Shown one piece after another: positions 28,893-38,041 of a DNA stretch of 64,000 nt. Every line of letters begins with the position of its first letter. Positions within the stretch are counted from its first letter, which is position 1. Made by a program: the position numbers and the translations under genes. The stretch comes from Sphingobium sp. 15-1 (GTDB lineage Bacteria; Pseudomonadota; Alphaproteobacteria; Sphingomonadales; Sphingomonadaceae). Below the pieces are notes generated by a model. It saw only the letters and a program-made list of their open reading frames with translations. It did no database searches and was not told where the DNA came from. Where the stretch lies: contig NZ_JABXJG010000001.1 of assembly GCF_013375535.1 (NCBI RefSeq), forward strand, positions 1,674,001-1,738,000. The letters are read 5' to 3'.

Positions 28893-29935
28893 CCCCGGCG
28901 TTCGCCCAGCGCATGGGCGCCCCAGGTCGCGGATGCGACCACCAGCGCACCGACCGCCTGATGCAGCACCGCCAGTGGCAGCGCGATGCCGCTGATGACG
29001 GTGGCGATGCCGAGGGCGATCTGCGTGCCCACCGCTGCGTTGATCGCGATGGAGGGGCCGCGTTGCCCCGCCTGTTTCGCCATGCGGGCGAGCATGATCA
29101 GCATGAATGCGGCGACCCAGGCCCACCAGCGATGGATGAAATGGACGAGATAGGGATCGCTGGAGAGCGTCGCCCAGAGCGAGCCGAGCCACGCAATACC
29201 CTCCGGCACCAGATGGTCGTTCATCAGCGGCCAGCTGTTGGAGACATAGCCCGCGTCCAGCCCGGCGGTGAACGCGCCGAACATCAACTGCACCAGCAGG
29301 ACCAGCAGCGCGACCACGGCGAAGGGGTGCAGCATGGCGGGCTTCGCGAAGGGCGTCTTGGCGCGGGTCAGCAGGTCGAGCGCGGTCCAGATCAGCCCGC
29401 CCATGATGAACAGCGCCGTCAGCAGATGCACCGCCAGCCGGTAATGGCTGACGTCGGTGCGCACCGACAGGCCCGACTTCACCATCCACCAGCCGATCGC
29501 GCCCTGCAATCCACCCAGCGCCAGCAGCGCGACGAGACGGAAGCCATAGCCCTGCGGGATCGCACGTTTCCACGCGAACCAGAGCAGCGGCAGCGCGAAA
29601 GCCACGCCGATCAACCGCCCCAGCAGCCGGTGCACCCATTCCCAGAAGAAGATGAACTGGAAATCGCCCAGCGTCATGCCCTGCCGCAACTGTTGATATT
29701 CAGGGATCTGCTGATAGGCGCGAAACGCCTCCATCCACTGGTCGTGGGTCAGCGGCGGGATGGCGCCGGTGATCGGCTTCCATTGGGTGATCGACAGGCC
29801 GGATTCGGTCAGGCGGGTGATGCCGCCGACCACCACCATGCAGAAGACGAGGGTGGCGACCGTTAGCAGCCAGCGCGCGATCGGCGCGGGGCGCGGGACG
29901 GCGTTGGCGGGGCGGATCAGGGTCAGCGCAGTCAT
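28889..29935 (-). CDS. ctaA: Heme A synthase, COX15/CtaA type 2
   Basis: Oxidises heme O to heme A for aa3-type cytochrome oxidases in the inner membrane. The 348-residue protein has about eight transmembrane segments and the diagnostic VVVGGITRLTESGLSITQWK, FIFFWEWVHRLLGRLIG and FIHRWWAW, each with conserved His or Glu near heme sites. The length and the absence of the cysteine pair match the alphaproteobacterial/mitochondrial class. It overlaps cutA and is divergent from the histidine kinase. Confidence 0.94.
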   Translation of the reverse strand: MTALTLIRPANAVPRPAPIARWLLTVATLVFCMVVVGGITRLTESGLSITQWKPITGAIPPLTHDQWMEAFRAYQQIPEYQQLRQGMTLGDFQFIFFWEWVHRLLGRLIGVAFALPLLWFAWKRAIPQGYGFRLVALLALGGLQGAIGWWMVKSGLSVRTDVSHYRLAVHLLTALFIMGGLIWTALDLLTRAKTPFAKPAMLHPFAVVALLVLLVQLMFGAFTAGLDAGYVSNSWPLMNDHLVPEGIAWLGSLWATLSSDPYLVHFIHRWWAWVAAFMLIMLARMAKQAGQRGPSIAINAAVGTQIALGIATVISGIALPLAVLHQAVGALVVASATWGAHALGERRG

Positions 29936-30080
29936 GGCGCCGATCCATGCGCGCTTGTTCCGCCTGTTGCAAGGATAACCGGATCGTTGGACAAAAGGTC
30001 ATAACGCCTTGTGCATGAACGGATACAATTGATGGGACAGGCGTATCTGGCCCTATGGGAAAATTGATGCAGGATAATCG

Positions 30081-32129
30081 ATGAGCGGGACGCAAGGCAT
30101 TGCGGCCATGATCGCCGCGCAGGGGCCGCTGGGCGCCCTGACCGCGCGCATCGATGCCGGGTCGCCGCTGGGGCCGGTGGTGGGATGGTCCCCCGCTTTG
30201 GTGTCCACCGTGCGGCTGATGCTGTCGTCCCAGGCGGAAATCGTGCTGTTCTGGGGCCCCGATCTCTGCGCTCTCTATAATGAGGCCTATGCGCCCACCA
30301 TCGGGGACAAGCATCCCCGCGTGCTGGGCCGCCCGGCGCGGGAGGGATGGTCGGAGCTGTGGGACGATCTGGAACCGCTGCTGCGGTCGGTGGTCGAGGG
30401 TGGGCAGTCCGTGCACGCCAAGGACCGGCCCTTCTATATCGAGCGGGACGGCCGCCAGGGCGAAGAGGTGTTTTTCGACATCAGCTACTCCCCGGTGTTC
30501 GAGGCGGACGGCTCGATCGGCGGTGCGCTCTGCATCGTCAGCGAGACGACCAAGCGCGTATTGGCCGAAAAGGAGATGCGGGCCGACCGCGCCCGGTTGT
30601 GGGCGCTGGCGCGCGATCCTTTCCTGGTCGCGGACCGGGACGGCGTGTGGCTGGCCGCCAGCCCCGCCTGGACCGAGATATTGGGCTGGAACGAGCAGGA
30701 GCTGATCGGCCGCACGTCGGAATGGATGGAGCATCCCGACGATCTGGCCAGGACGCGGAGCGAGATTTCCGGCCTGGCCAGGGGCATGCCGACGGTGCGC
30801 TTCGAAAACCGTTTCCGGGCGAAGGACGGCAGCTATCGCAATTTCAGTTGGACGGCGGTGCCGGAAAACGACCTCATCTATTGCGTCGCCCGCGACGTGA
30901 CGGAGCAGCGCGCCCATGCCAGGGCGCTGGCCGACGCGGAAGCCGCGCTGCGGCAGGCGCAGAAGATGGAGACGCTGGGCCAGTTGACCGGCGGGGTGGC
31001 GCATGACTTCAACAATCTGCTGCAGATCGTGACCGGCAATCTGGAGCTGTTGCAACGCGGGCTGGAGAAGATCGGCGGCGACGATCAGGCGCGACTGCGC
31101 CGGGCGGCGGACAATGCGATGGGCGGCGCCGAGCGCGCCGCGCTGCTGACCCAGCGGCTGCTCGCTTTCTCCCGCCGTCAGCCGCTGGCGCCCGAGCGGA
31201 TCGACCCCAATCGCCTGGTGAGCCGCATGTCCGATCTGCTCAACCGCACGCTGGGCGAGACCATCGAGATCGAGACGATTCAGAGCGCCCGCATCTGGCC
31301 GGTCGAGATCGACGTCAACCAGATGGAAAACGCGCTGCTCAACCTGGCGGTGAATGCCCGCGACGCCATGCCGGGCGGCGGCAAGCTGACCATCGAGGTC
31401 GCCAACACCCATATCGATGCCGATTATGCCGCGCAGGAGGCGGAGGTATCGCCCGGCCAATATGTGCTGATCAGCCTGTCCGACACCGGCGAAGGCATGG
31501 ACGAGGAAGTGCTGAGCCACGCCATCGAACCCTTCTTCACCACCAAGGAAGTGGGGCGCGGCACGGGCCTGGGCCTGTCGATGGTCTATGGCTTCGTCAA
31601 GCAGTCGGGCGGCCATATCCGCGTCTATTCGGAGGCCGGGCATGGGACGACGGTGAAAATCTATCTGCCCCGCTTCTACGGGCCGCTGCCGGACAATGAT
31701 ACGGGCGCGGTAGACCGCCGCGCGCCGATCTGCCCCGGCGACGAGACGGTGCTGGTGTGCGAGGATGATGAGAAGGTCCGGGCCTATACCGTCGATGTGC
31801 TGAAGGAGCTGGGCTATCGGGTGATCGAAGCGGGCGACGGCCCCGCCGCGCTGCGGGCGCTGGAGGAGGCCGCGCAACCGATCGGCCTGCTGTTCACCGA
31901 CGTCATCCTGCCCGGCGGCATGACCGGGGCGGATATAGCGCGGGAGGCGCAGGTGCGGCAACCCGGCCTGCGGGTGCTGTTCGCGACCGGCTATGCGCGC
32001 AATGCGATCATCCACCACGGCCGGCTCGATCCCGGCGTGGAATTGCTGACCAAGCCGTTCACCTATGCCGAGCTGGCGGCGAAGGTGCGGGACATGCTGG
32101 ATCGCGCCAAGACGCGGCGGGTGGGGTGA
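30081..32129 (+). CDS. Soluble hybrid histidine kinase with PAS domains
   Basis: A 682-residue signalling protein with no transmembrane segment. Residues about 30-165 form a PAS/GAF-like sensor, 170-280 a second PAS domain (DGVWLAASPAWTEILGW…RDVTEQ). The phospho-accepting His308 is in GGVAHDFNNLL; the ATPase has NLAVNARDAMPGG, SDTGEGMD and GRGTGLGLSMVYG. A C-terminal receiver domain carries Asp607 in LLFTDVILPGG. H-box and receiver match the HWE-unlike 'FixL/PAS hybrid' kinases common in sphingomonads. No response-regulator gene is adjacent, so it is an orphan; output unknown. Confidence 0.9.
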   Translation: MSGTQGIAAMIAAQGPLGALTARIDAGSPLGPVVGWSPALVSTVRLMLSSQAEIVLFWGPDLCALYNEAYAPTIGDKHPRVLGRPAREGWSELWDDLEPLLRSVVEGGQSVHAKDRPFYIERDGRQGEEVFFDISYSPVFEADGSIGGALCIVSETTKRVLAEKEMRADRARLWALARDPFLVADRDGVWLAASPAWTEILGWNEQELIGRTSEWMEHPDDLARTRSEISGLARGMPTVRFENRFRAKDGSYRNFSWTAVPENDLIYCVARDVTEQRAHARALADAEAALRQAQKMETLGQLTGGVAHDFNNLLQIVTGNLELLQRGLEKIGGDDQARLRRAADNAMGGAERAALLTQRLLAFSRRQPLAPERIDPNRLVSRMSDLLNRTLGETIEIETIQSARIWPVEIDVNQMENALLNLAVNARDAMPGGGKLTIEVANTHIDADYAAQEAEVSPGQYVLISLSDTGEGMDEEVLSHAIEPFFTTKEVGRGTGLGLSMVYGFVKQSGGHIRVYSEAGHGTTVKIYLPRFYGPLPDNDTGAVDRRAPICPGDETVLVCEDDEKVRAYTVDVLKELGYRVIEAGDGPAALRALEEAAQPIGLLFTDVILPGGMTGADIAREAQVRQPGLRVLFATGYARNAIIHHGRLDPGVELLTKPFTYAELAAKVRDMLDRAKTRRVG

Positions 32130-32532
32130 CAGACCGCTGGAGTTCAAGGTAGCCGCCAGTCGGGGGATGCCGCACGGCGGCGGCGATGGCACGGTGGGCA
32201 GGGCGGTATTTTGGCGCTAAGTTGCCATTAATTCTCCGTCACCCCGGGCTTGACCCGGGGTCCCGCTGCCTTTTCAGGCGCGCACTCAAGCAGAAAAGCG
32301 GGACCCCGGGTCAAGCCCGGGGTGACGGATTGGGGAATGTGGGGGAACCACGCAGCCCTGCTCGATGCGCAGAGCCGCACGCAGCAGTCGCTTCGATCAC
32401 CGATGGCCATCAAATTCGTCGCCAACCACCAAGCCTCCTTGAATTTCTATTTGTCTGAGTATATCGGAGAGGCAAGCGCATCAATGTGCCCCCAATAGGA
32501 TCAGCCCTTTTCTTCGACAGGATGCCCTTTCC
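32130..32532. other. Intergenic region before the sugar-acid operon
   Basis: These 403 bases hold the family B palindrome (32236-32328) and then about 200 bases without an evident gene. The last 120 bases are more AT-rich and should contain the operon promoter; I cannot pick out a convincing -35/-10 pair or GntR operator. Confidence 0.5.
32236..32328. repeat. Intergenic inverted repeat, family B copy 2
   Basis: Arms of about 29 bases, CCGTCACCCCGGGCTTGACC onward, are exact reverse complements. They differ from copy 1 at 15244 by compensating changes in both arms (GACTTGATCC to GGCTTGACCC), so the base pairing is kept. Confidence 0.85.
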
Positions 32533-34335
32533 ATGAGCGATTCGCCCAAACCTGCTCCCAAGTTGCGCAGCCGCGCCTGGTTCGACAACCCCGACAATAT
32601 CGACATGACCGCGCTCTATCTGGAGCGTTATCTGAATTTCGGACTGTCGCTGGAGGAATTGCGCAGCGGCAGGCCGATCATCGGCATCGCCCAGACCGGC
32701 AGCGACCTGTCGCCCTGCAACCGCCACCATATGGTGCTGGCGGAGCGCGTTCGCGAGGGCATTCGCGAAATGGGCGGGATCGCGCTGGAATTTCCGGTAC
32801 ATCCGATCCAGGAAACCGGCAAGCGGCCGACAGCGGGGCTGGACCGGAACCTCGCCTATCTGGGGCTGGTCGAGGCGATCTACGGCTATCCGCTGGACGG
32901 GGTGGTGCTGACCACGGGGTGCGACAAGACGACGCCCGCGCTGCTGATGGCGGCGGCTACCGTCAACATCCCGGCCATCGCTTTGTCGGTGGGGCCGATG
33001 CTGAACGGCTGGCACAAGGGCGAGCGCACCGGGTCGGGCACCATCGTATGGCATGCGCGGCAGTTGCTGGCGGCGGGCAAGATCGACGATGAGGGCTTCA
33101 TCAAGCTGGTGGCGTCCTCCGCGCCGTCGACCGGCTATTGCAACACCATGGGCACGGCGACGACGATGAACTCGCTGGCCGAGGCGCTGGGCATGATGCT
33201 GCCCGGATCGGCGGCGATTCCGGCGCCCTATCGCGACCGGCAGGAGGTCGCCTATCGGACCGGCAGGCGGATCGTCGAGATGGTGGCGGAGGATCTGAAG
33301 CCCTCCGACATATTGACGCTGGATGCTTTCCATAATGCGATCGTGGTGAACTCCGCCATTGGCGGGTCGACCAATGCGCCGATCCATCTGGCGGCGATTG
33401 CGCGTCATGTCGGGGTCGAGCTGCCGCTCAAGGACTGGGAGACGGTGGGGCACAAGGTTCCCTTGCTGGTGAACCTCCAGCCTGCGGGCGAATATCTGGG
33501 CGAGGATTATTATCGCGCCGGGGGCGTGCCCGCCGTGGTGAGCCAGCTCATCGGGCAGGGGCTGATCCGCGAAGGCGCGATGACCGTCAACGGCAGGACG
33601 ATAAGCGAGAATTGCCGGGGCGTGGAGATTGAGGATGAGAAGGTCATCCGTCCCTTCGGCCAGCCACTGAAGGAAGAAGCCGGATTCCTCGTCCTGTCGG
33701 GCAATCTGTTCGATGCGGCGGTGATGAAAACCAGCGTGATCTCCGAGGAGTTCCACCAGCGTTATCTGTCCAACCCCGACGATCCCAATGCTTTTGAAGG
33801 CCCTGCGGTCGTGTTCGACGGGCCGGAGGATTATCATGCGCGGATCGACGATCCGGCGGTCGGCATCACCCCCGACACGTTGATGTTCATGCGCGGCGCG
33901 GGGCCGATCGGCTATCCGGGCGCGGCGGAGGTAGTGAACATGCGGCCGCCCGCTTACCTCATCACCGAGGGCGTGTCCGCTCTGCCCTGCATTGGGGATG
34001 GGCGGCAGTCGGGAACTTCGGGCAGCCCCTCCATCCTCAACGCCTCGCCCGAGGCAGCGGCGATGGGCGGGCTGGCGCTGCTCCAGACCGGCGACCGGGT
34101 GCGGATGGACCTGAACAAAGGCGTGGTGAACGTGCTCATCTCCGACGAGGAACTGGAAGCGCGGCGGGCGAAGCTGGTGGCGGAGGGCGGGTTCCCATAT
34201 CCCGCCTCGCAGACGCCGTGGCAGGAAATCCAGCGCTCCGTCGTCGGCCAGATGAATACAGGCGCGATCCTGGAGGGCGCGGAGAAATATCAGCGCATCG
34301 CCCAGACCATGGGCCTGCCCCGCGACAATCATTAA
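32533..34335 (+). CDS. IlvD/Edd-family sugar-acid dehydratase (arabinonate/xylonate type)
   Basis: An iron-sulfur dehydratase of 600 residues that would turn an aldonate into its 2-keto-3-deoxy form. Cluster cysteines are Cys62 ([11 protein letters not shown]), Cys130 ([10 protein letters not shown]) and Cys203 (GYCNTMGT). The start [20 protein letters not shown] and the motif [15 protein letters not shown] mark the pentonate dehydratase branch, not the branched-chain amino-acid enzyme. The next two genes encode an AKGSA dehydrogenase and a sugar 1-dehydrogenase, which supports L-arabinonate or D-xylonate as substrate; which one is not decided by sequence. Confidence 0.88.
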   Translation: MSDSPKPAPKLRSRAWFDNPDNIDMTALYLERYLNFGLSLEELRSGRPIIGIAQTGSDLSPCNRHHMVLAERVREGIREMGGIALEFPVHPIQETGKRPTAGLDRNLAYLGLVEAIYGYPLDGVVLTTGCDKTTPALLMAAATVNIPAIALSVGPMLNGWHKGERTGSGTIVWHARQLLAAGKIDDEGFIKLVASSAPSTGYCNTMGTATTMNSLAEALGMMLPGSAAIPAPYRDRQEVAYRTGRRIVEMVAEDLKPSDILTLDAFHNAIVVNSAIGGSTNAPIHLAAIARHVGVELPLKDWETVGHKVPLLVNLQPAGEYLGEDYYRAGGVPAVVSQLIGQGLIREGAMTVNGRTISENCRGVEIEDEKVIRPFGQPLKEEAGFLVLSGNLFDAAVMKTSVISEEFHQRYLSNPDDPNAFEGPAVVFDGPEDYHARIDDPAVGITPDTLMFMRGAGPIGYPGAAEVVNMRPPAYLITEGVSALPCIGDGRQSGTSGSPSILNASPEAAAMGGLALLQTGDRVRMDLNKGVVNVLISDEELEARRAKLVAEGGFPYPASQTPWQEIQRSVVGQMNTGAILEGAEKYQRIAQTMGLPRDNH

Positions 34336-34361
34336 ATTCCCCCTATCCCCGGAGATAAATC

Positions 34362-35939
34362 ATGTTCAACGGAGCCATCCTTGTCGGCGCAAGCGAGCGC
34401 CAGGGCGGCGAGCCCTTCTTTGCCATCGACCCGTCGACCGGCGCGAAGGGCGAGGTCGCCTTCCACAACGCGTCGGCCGCCGATGTCGCGGACGCCTGCG
34501 CGCTGGCCGACGCGGCGTTCGAGAGCTTCTCGACGCTGACGCCCGACGCCCGCGCCACCTTTCTGGAGGCGGTGGCCGACCGGATCATGGCGATTGGCGA
34601 CCTGCTGATCGCCACCGCCATGGCCGAGACCGGGTTGCCCCGTGGCCGTCTGGAGGGCGAGAGGGGCCGCACCGTCGGTCAGCTCCGCCTGTTCGCAGGC
34701 TATGTGCGGCAGGGCGACTGGCTGGACGCCACCATCGATCCCGCCCTGCCCGAACGCCAGCCCCTGCCGCGCAGCGACCTGCGCCGCGTCAACCAGGCGG
34801 TCGGTCCGGTCGCGGTGTTCGGCGCGTCCAACTTCCCCCTCGCCTTCTCGGTCGCGGGCGGCGACACGGCATCGGCCTTCGCCGCCGGTTGCCCTGTCGT
34901 CGTCAAGGGCCACCCCGCCCACCCCGGCACCGGCGAGCTGGTCGCCCGCGCCATCGCCGCCGCCGTCAAGGCATGCGACCTGCATGAAGGCGTGTTTTCC
35001 TACCTGCCCGGCACCACCAACGAACTGGGCAGCGCGCTGGTGGCCGATCCGCGCATCAAGGCGGTGGGCTTCACCGGATCGCGGGGCGGCGGGCTGGCGC
35101 TCATGAAGATCGCCGTGAACCGCGGCGAGCCGATCCCGGTCTATGCTGAAATGTCGAGCATCAATCCGGTCGTGCTGCTGCCGGGCGCGCTCGCGACCCG
35201 CGCCGAAGCGCTGGGCGCGGCGTTCGTCGGATCGCTGACGCTTTTCTCCGGCCAGTTCTGCACCAATCCCGGCATGGTGATCGCGCTGGACGGTTCCGAT
35301 CTCGATCGTTTCGTGGCCTCCGCCGCCGAAGCCCTGTCGGCCAACGGCGCGCAGGTCATGCTGACGCCCGGCATCCACGCCGCCTATGAAAAGGGCGTCA
35401 CGGCGCTGGCCGGCGCGGAGGGCGTCACCACCCTCGCCCGCGGCGCCGAAGCGGAAGGCGTGAACCGTGGCCAGCACGCCCTGTTCGCCGCCAGCGGCGA
35501 GCAGTTCCGGGCCAATCCAGCGCTGGCGCATGAGGTGTTCGGCTCCTCCTCCATCCTCGTCAAATGCGCGACCATCGAGGAAGTGGTCGCCACCATCGCC
35601 CAGATGGAGGGCCAGTTGACCGCCACGCTCCAGATGGACGAGAGCGACAATGGCAACGCCGCGAAGCTGCTGCCCACCCTGTCGCGCAAGGTCGGCCGCG
35701 TGCTCGCCAACGGTTGGCCGACCGGGGTCGAAGTGACCCATGCCATGGTCCATGGCGGCCCCTTCCCTTCAACCTCCGATGGGCGCACCACCTCGGTCGG
35801 GACGCTGGCGATGATGCGTTTCCTGCGGCCGGTCTGCTATCAGGATGTGGCCGACGCCGTGCTGCCGCCCGCGCTACAGGCCGCCAATCCCTGGAAGCTG
35901 ACCCGCCGCGTCGAAGGCAGGCTGGAAGTCGCGGCATGA
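34362..35939 (+). CDS. Alpha-ketoglutaric semialdehyde dehydrogenase
   Basis: An NAD(P)-dependent aldehyde dehydrogenase of 525 residues, the class that makes 2-oxoglutarate in non-phosphorylating pentose or glucarate routes. Catalytic Cys300 is in FSGQFCTNPG and the general base Glu263 in YAEMSSINPV, both in the KGSADH-specific context; GFTGSRGGG is the cofactor loop. GGAG is well placed before the ATG. It follows the dehydratase by 26 bases and its stop overlaps the next start (ATGA). Confidence 0.9.
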   Translation: MFNGAILVGASERQGGEPFFAIDPSTGAKGEVAFHNASAADVADACALADAAFESFSTLTPDARATFLEAVADRIMAIGDLLIATAMAETGLPRGRLEGERGRTVGQLRLFAGYVRQGDWLDATIDPALPERQPLPRSDLRRVNQAVGPVAVFGASNFPLAFSVAGGDTASAFAAGCPVVVKGHPAHPGTGELVARAIAAAVKACDLHEGVFSYLPGTTNELGSALVADPRIKAVGFTGSRGGGLALMKIAVNRGEPIPVYAEMSSINPVVLLPGALATRAEALGAAFVGSLTLFSGQFCTNPGMVIALDGSDLDRFVASAAEALSANGAQVMLTPGIHAAYEKGVTALAGAEGVTTLARGAEAEGVNRGQHALFAASGEQFRANPALAHEVFGSSSILVKCATIEEVVATIAQMEGQLTATLQMDESDNGNAAKLLPTLSRKVGRVLANGWPTGVEVTHAMVHGGPFPSTSDGRTTSVGTLAMMRFLRPVCYQDVADAVLPPALQAANPWKLTRRVEGRLEVAA

Positions 35940-36859
35940 CCATCAAGGCTGGCCTAGTCGGCCTGGGCAAGATCGCTCGCGACCAGCATCTGCCCGCGAT
36001 CGCGAAGACCGAGGGTATAGAACTGGTCGCGGTCGCCAGCCGCAATGCGCAGGGCGAAGGGGTCAGCAATTATCCCGACCTGGGCGCCATGCTGGCGGGC
36101 GAGCCCGATCTGGACGCCGTGATCCTCTGCCAGCCGCCGCAGGTCCGCTATCAGGCGGCGCGGCAGGCGATATTGGCGGGCAAGCATGTCTTTCTGGAAA
36201 AGCCGCCGGGCGCCACCGTGTCGGAGGTGGAGGCGCTGATCGCGCTGGCGAAGGCGCGGAACCTCACCCTCTATGCAAGCTGGCACAGCCGCTATGCCGC
36301 CGCCGTCGCGCAGGCGAAGGACTGGATGGCGTCGCGCAGCATCGAGCGCATCTCGATCCAATGGCGGGAGGATGTCCGCCACTGGCATCCCGGCCAGCCG
36401 TGGATTTGGGAAGCGGGCGGTTTCGGCGTGTTCGACCCCGGCATCAACGCCCTGTCGATCCTGACGGAGATCGTGCCGGAGCCGGTGACTTTGCTGTCCG
36501 CCAGCCTGGAGGTGCCGCAGAACAAGGACGCGCCCATCGGCGCCGACCTCAAGATGGCGACCGCTTCGGGCGCGCCGGTGGAGGCCGTGTTCGACTGGCG
36601 CCAAACCGGGCCGCAGACCTGGGACATCGCGGTCGAGACCGCCAGCGGCAGCCTGCTGCTGTCGGAGGGCGGCAACATGCTGCGGCTGGACGGCGAAGTG
36701 CAGGTGAAGGCGCCGGACGAGGAATATCCGGCCATGTACCGGCGTTTCGTCGGGCTGGTGGCGGAAAGGGCCATCGACGCCGATGTCGCGCCGCTGCGAT
36801 TGGTGGCGGACGCCTTCCTTTGTGGGCGGCATTGCCCTACGACGGCGTTCGAGGACTGA
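35936..36859 (+). CDS. Gfo/Idh/MocA sugar 1-dehydrogenase (L-arabinose/D-galactose type)
   Basis: A 307-residue NAD(P)-dependent enzyme that oxidises an aldose at C1 to its lactone. Dinucleotide site LVGLGKIARDQHLPAI (residues 8-23) and the catalytic-region EKPPGAT are present. The stretch WREDVRHWHPGQPWIWEAGG followed by VFDPGINALSI closely follows, from memory, the L-arabinose 1-dehydrogenase of Azospirillum and the related galactose dehydrogenases. Four-base overlap with the preceding gene. It supplies the first step of the pathway. Confidence 0.87.
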   Translation: MTIKAGLVGLGKIARDQHLPAIAKTEGIELVAVASRNAQGEGVSNYPDLGAMLAGEPDLDAVILCQPPQVRYQAARQAILAGKHVFLEKPPGATVSEVEALIALAKARNLTLYASWHSRYAAAVAQAKDWMASRSIERISIQWREDVRHWHPGQPWIWEAGGFGVFDPGINALSILTEIVPEPVTLLSASLEVPQNKDAPIGADLKMATASGAPVEAVFDWRQTGPQTWDIAVETASGSLLLSEGGNMLRLDGEVQVKAPDEEYPAMYRRFVGLVAERAIDADVAPLRLVADAFLCGRHCPTTAFED

Positions 36860-36876
36860 TACGGGGAGCCGGGATT

Positions 36877-37632
36877 TTGGGGAGCGAGCGCAAGGACGGG
36901 ACGGAACGCAAGTTCGTGGCGGAAGAAAGCTCGCTCCGCATCCATCAAGCCATTGCCCGGCAATTGGGCACCGCGATCCTGATGGGCACCCACAAGCCCG
37001 GCGACCTGTTCGAAGGGGAGATCGAGGCGTCGGAACGGCTCCACGTCTCCCGCACCGCCTATCGCGAGGCAGTGCGCATCCTGATCGCCAAGGGCATGCT
37101 GGAAAGCCGCCCCAAGGCCGGAACCCGCGTGCTGCCGCGCGCGCGCTGGAACGTGCTGGACCCGGAAATGCTCGCCTGGATGTTCGCGGGCGAGCCGGAC
37201 CGGGATTTCATCCGCGACCTGTTCGAACTGCGCGGGGTGATCGAGCCGGCGGCGGCGGAGTTCGCGGCGCGACGGCGGACCGACGAGCAACTAGCCGTCA
37301 TGACGCTGGCGCTGGAGGAGATGGAGAGCCATGGCCTCTCCACGCCGGAGGGGCGGGCGGCGGACCAGCGTTTCCACCATGCGGTGCTGGCCGCGACCCA
37401 TAATGACGCGCTCGCCGCGCTGGCAAGCTCGGTCGGCGCGGCGGTGGGTTGGACCACGACCTTCAAGCATCGCAAGAAACTGCTGCCGCGCGACCCCTTG
37501 CCCGATCACAAGGCGGTCTATCAGGCGATCGCCAGCCGCGACACCGCGGCGGCGCGCAACAGCATGGTGGAACTGCTGCGGCTGGCGATGGCCGATATGG
37601 ATATTGCGCTGGCGGAACCCGGCAGGAATTGA
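36877..37632 (+). CDS. FadR-subfamily GntR regulator
   Basis: A repressor of about 251 residues. The winged helix-turn-helix is near residues 20-85 (LHVSRTAYREAVRILIAKGMLESRPKAGT with breaks), and the C-terminal FCD domain has the metal-binding pattern RGVIEPAAAEFAA…DQRFHHAV. The start is the TTG at 36877 with GGGGAG upstream; a GTG at 36917 is possible. As the last gene of the operon, 17 bases after the dehydrogenase, it most likely controls its own operon in response to a sugar acid. Confidence 0.85.
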   Translation: MGSERKDGTERKFVAEESSLRIHQAIARQLGTAILMGTHKPGDLFEGEIEASERLHVSRTAYREAVRILIAKGMLESRPKAGTRVLPRARWNVLDPEMLAWMFAGEPDRDFIRDLFELRGVIEPAAAEFAARRRTDEQLAVMTLALEEMESHGLSTPEGRAADQRFHHAVLAATHNDALAALASSVGAAVGWTTTFKHRKKLLPRDPLPDHKAVYQAIASRDTAAARNSMVELLRLAMADMDIALAEPGRN

Positions 37633-38041
37633 GGGTTCGCCCAATGGCTGCGCCAGGATCTGCCGCCAGCGGATAATCCGGCTTGCCAGCCTTTGCCGGG
37701 AACAGGGCGGCGGCATGCCTCTCGCCCCATTCCCTGGCTGCGCGAGCAAGTGGGCCATGCACCGCATCACACAAGTCCTGAGCGGCGATCCGCGCCACGT
37801 TTAAACTGGATCAACTTCCCTATATGGATAGAAATATTATGATATGCGTATAGCTATATATCTAATGATATAAAATGCCCCGTTTTGATACTGATGCTTT
37901 ACTCCAACTGCATTGAAAATGACAAATTTCTACTTCATCTTCCCCTATGGCTTACCAAAGAAATATGTCGATTCGGGCATATTCTTAACGCGTTGGGTAT
38001 GTGTCGGGCGCTGAGCCGCCCATATTCGGGGGGGCATTGTC
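37633..38041. other. AT-rich upstream region of the giant protein gene
   Basis: The first 165 bases are GC-rich without a gene. From about 37800 to 38010 the sequence becomes strikingly AT-rich (for example TATATATCTAATGATATAAA near 37853), unlike anything else here. It should hold the promoter of the 8.5-kb gene and is a possible site for a xenogeneic silencer or an A/T-specific activator. No coding frame is convincing. Confidence 0.6.

Noticed and set aside
28572..29639. A 355-residue extended CutA fusion protein
   Set aside because: The extra upstream part is the out-of-frame complement-strand reading of ctaA; the CutA fold starts at the ATG at 28892.
29700..32192. 830-codon frame opposite the histidine kinase and ctaA
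   Set aside because: Antisense shadow; the kinase on the + strand shows all catalytic boxes.
32410..34332. 640-codon frame opposite the IlvD/Edd dehydratase
   Set aside because: Antisense shadow; the dehydratase has its three cluster cysteines on the + strand.
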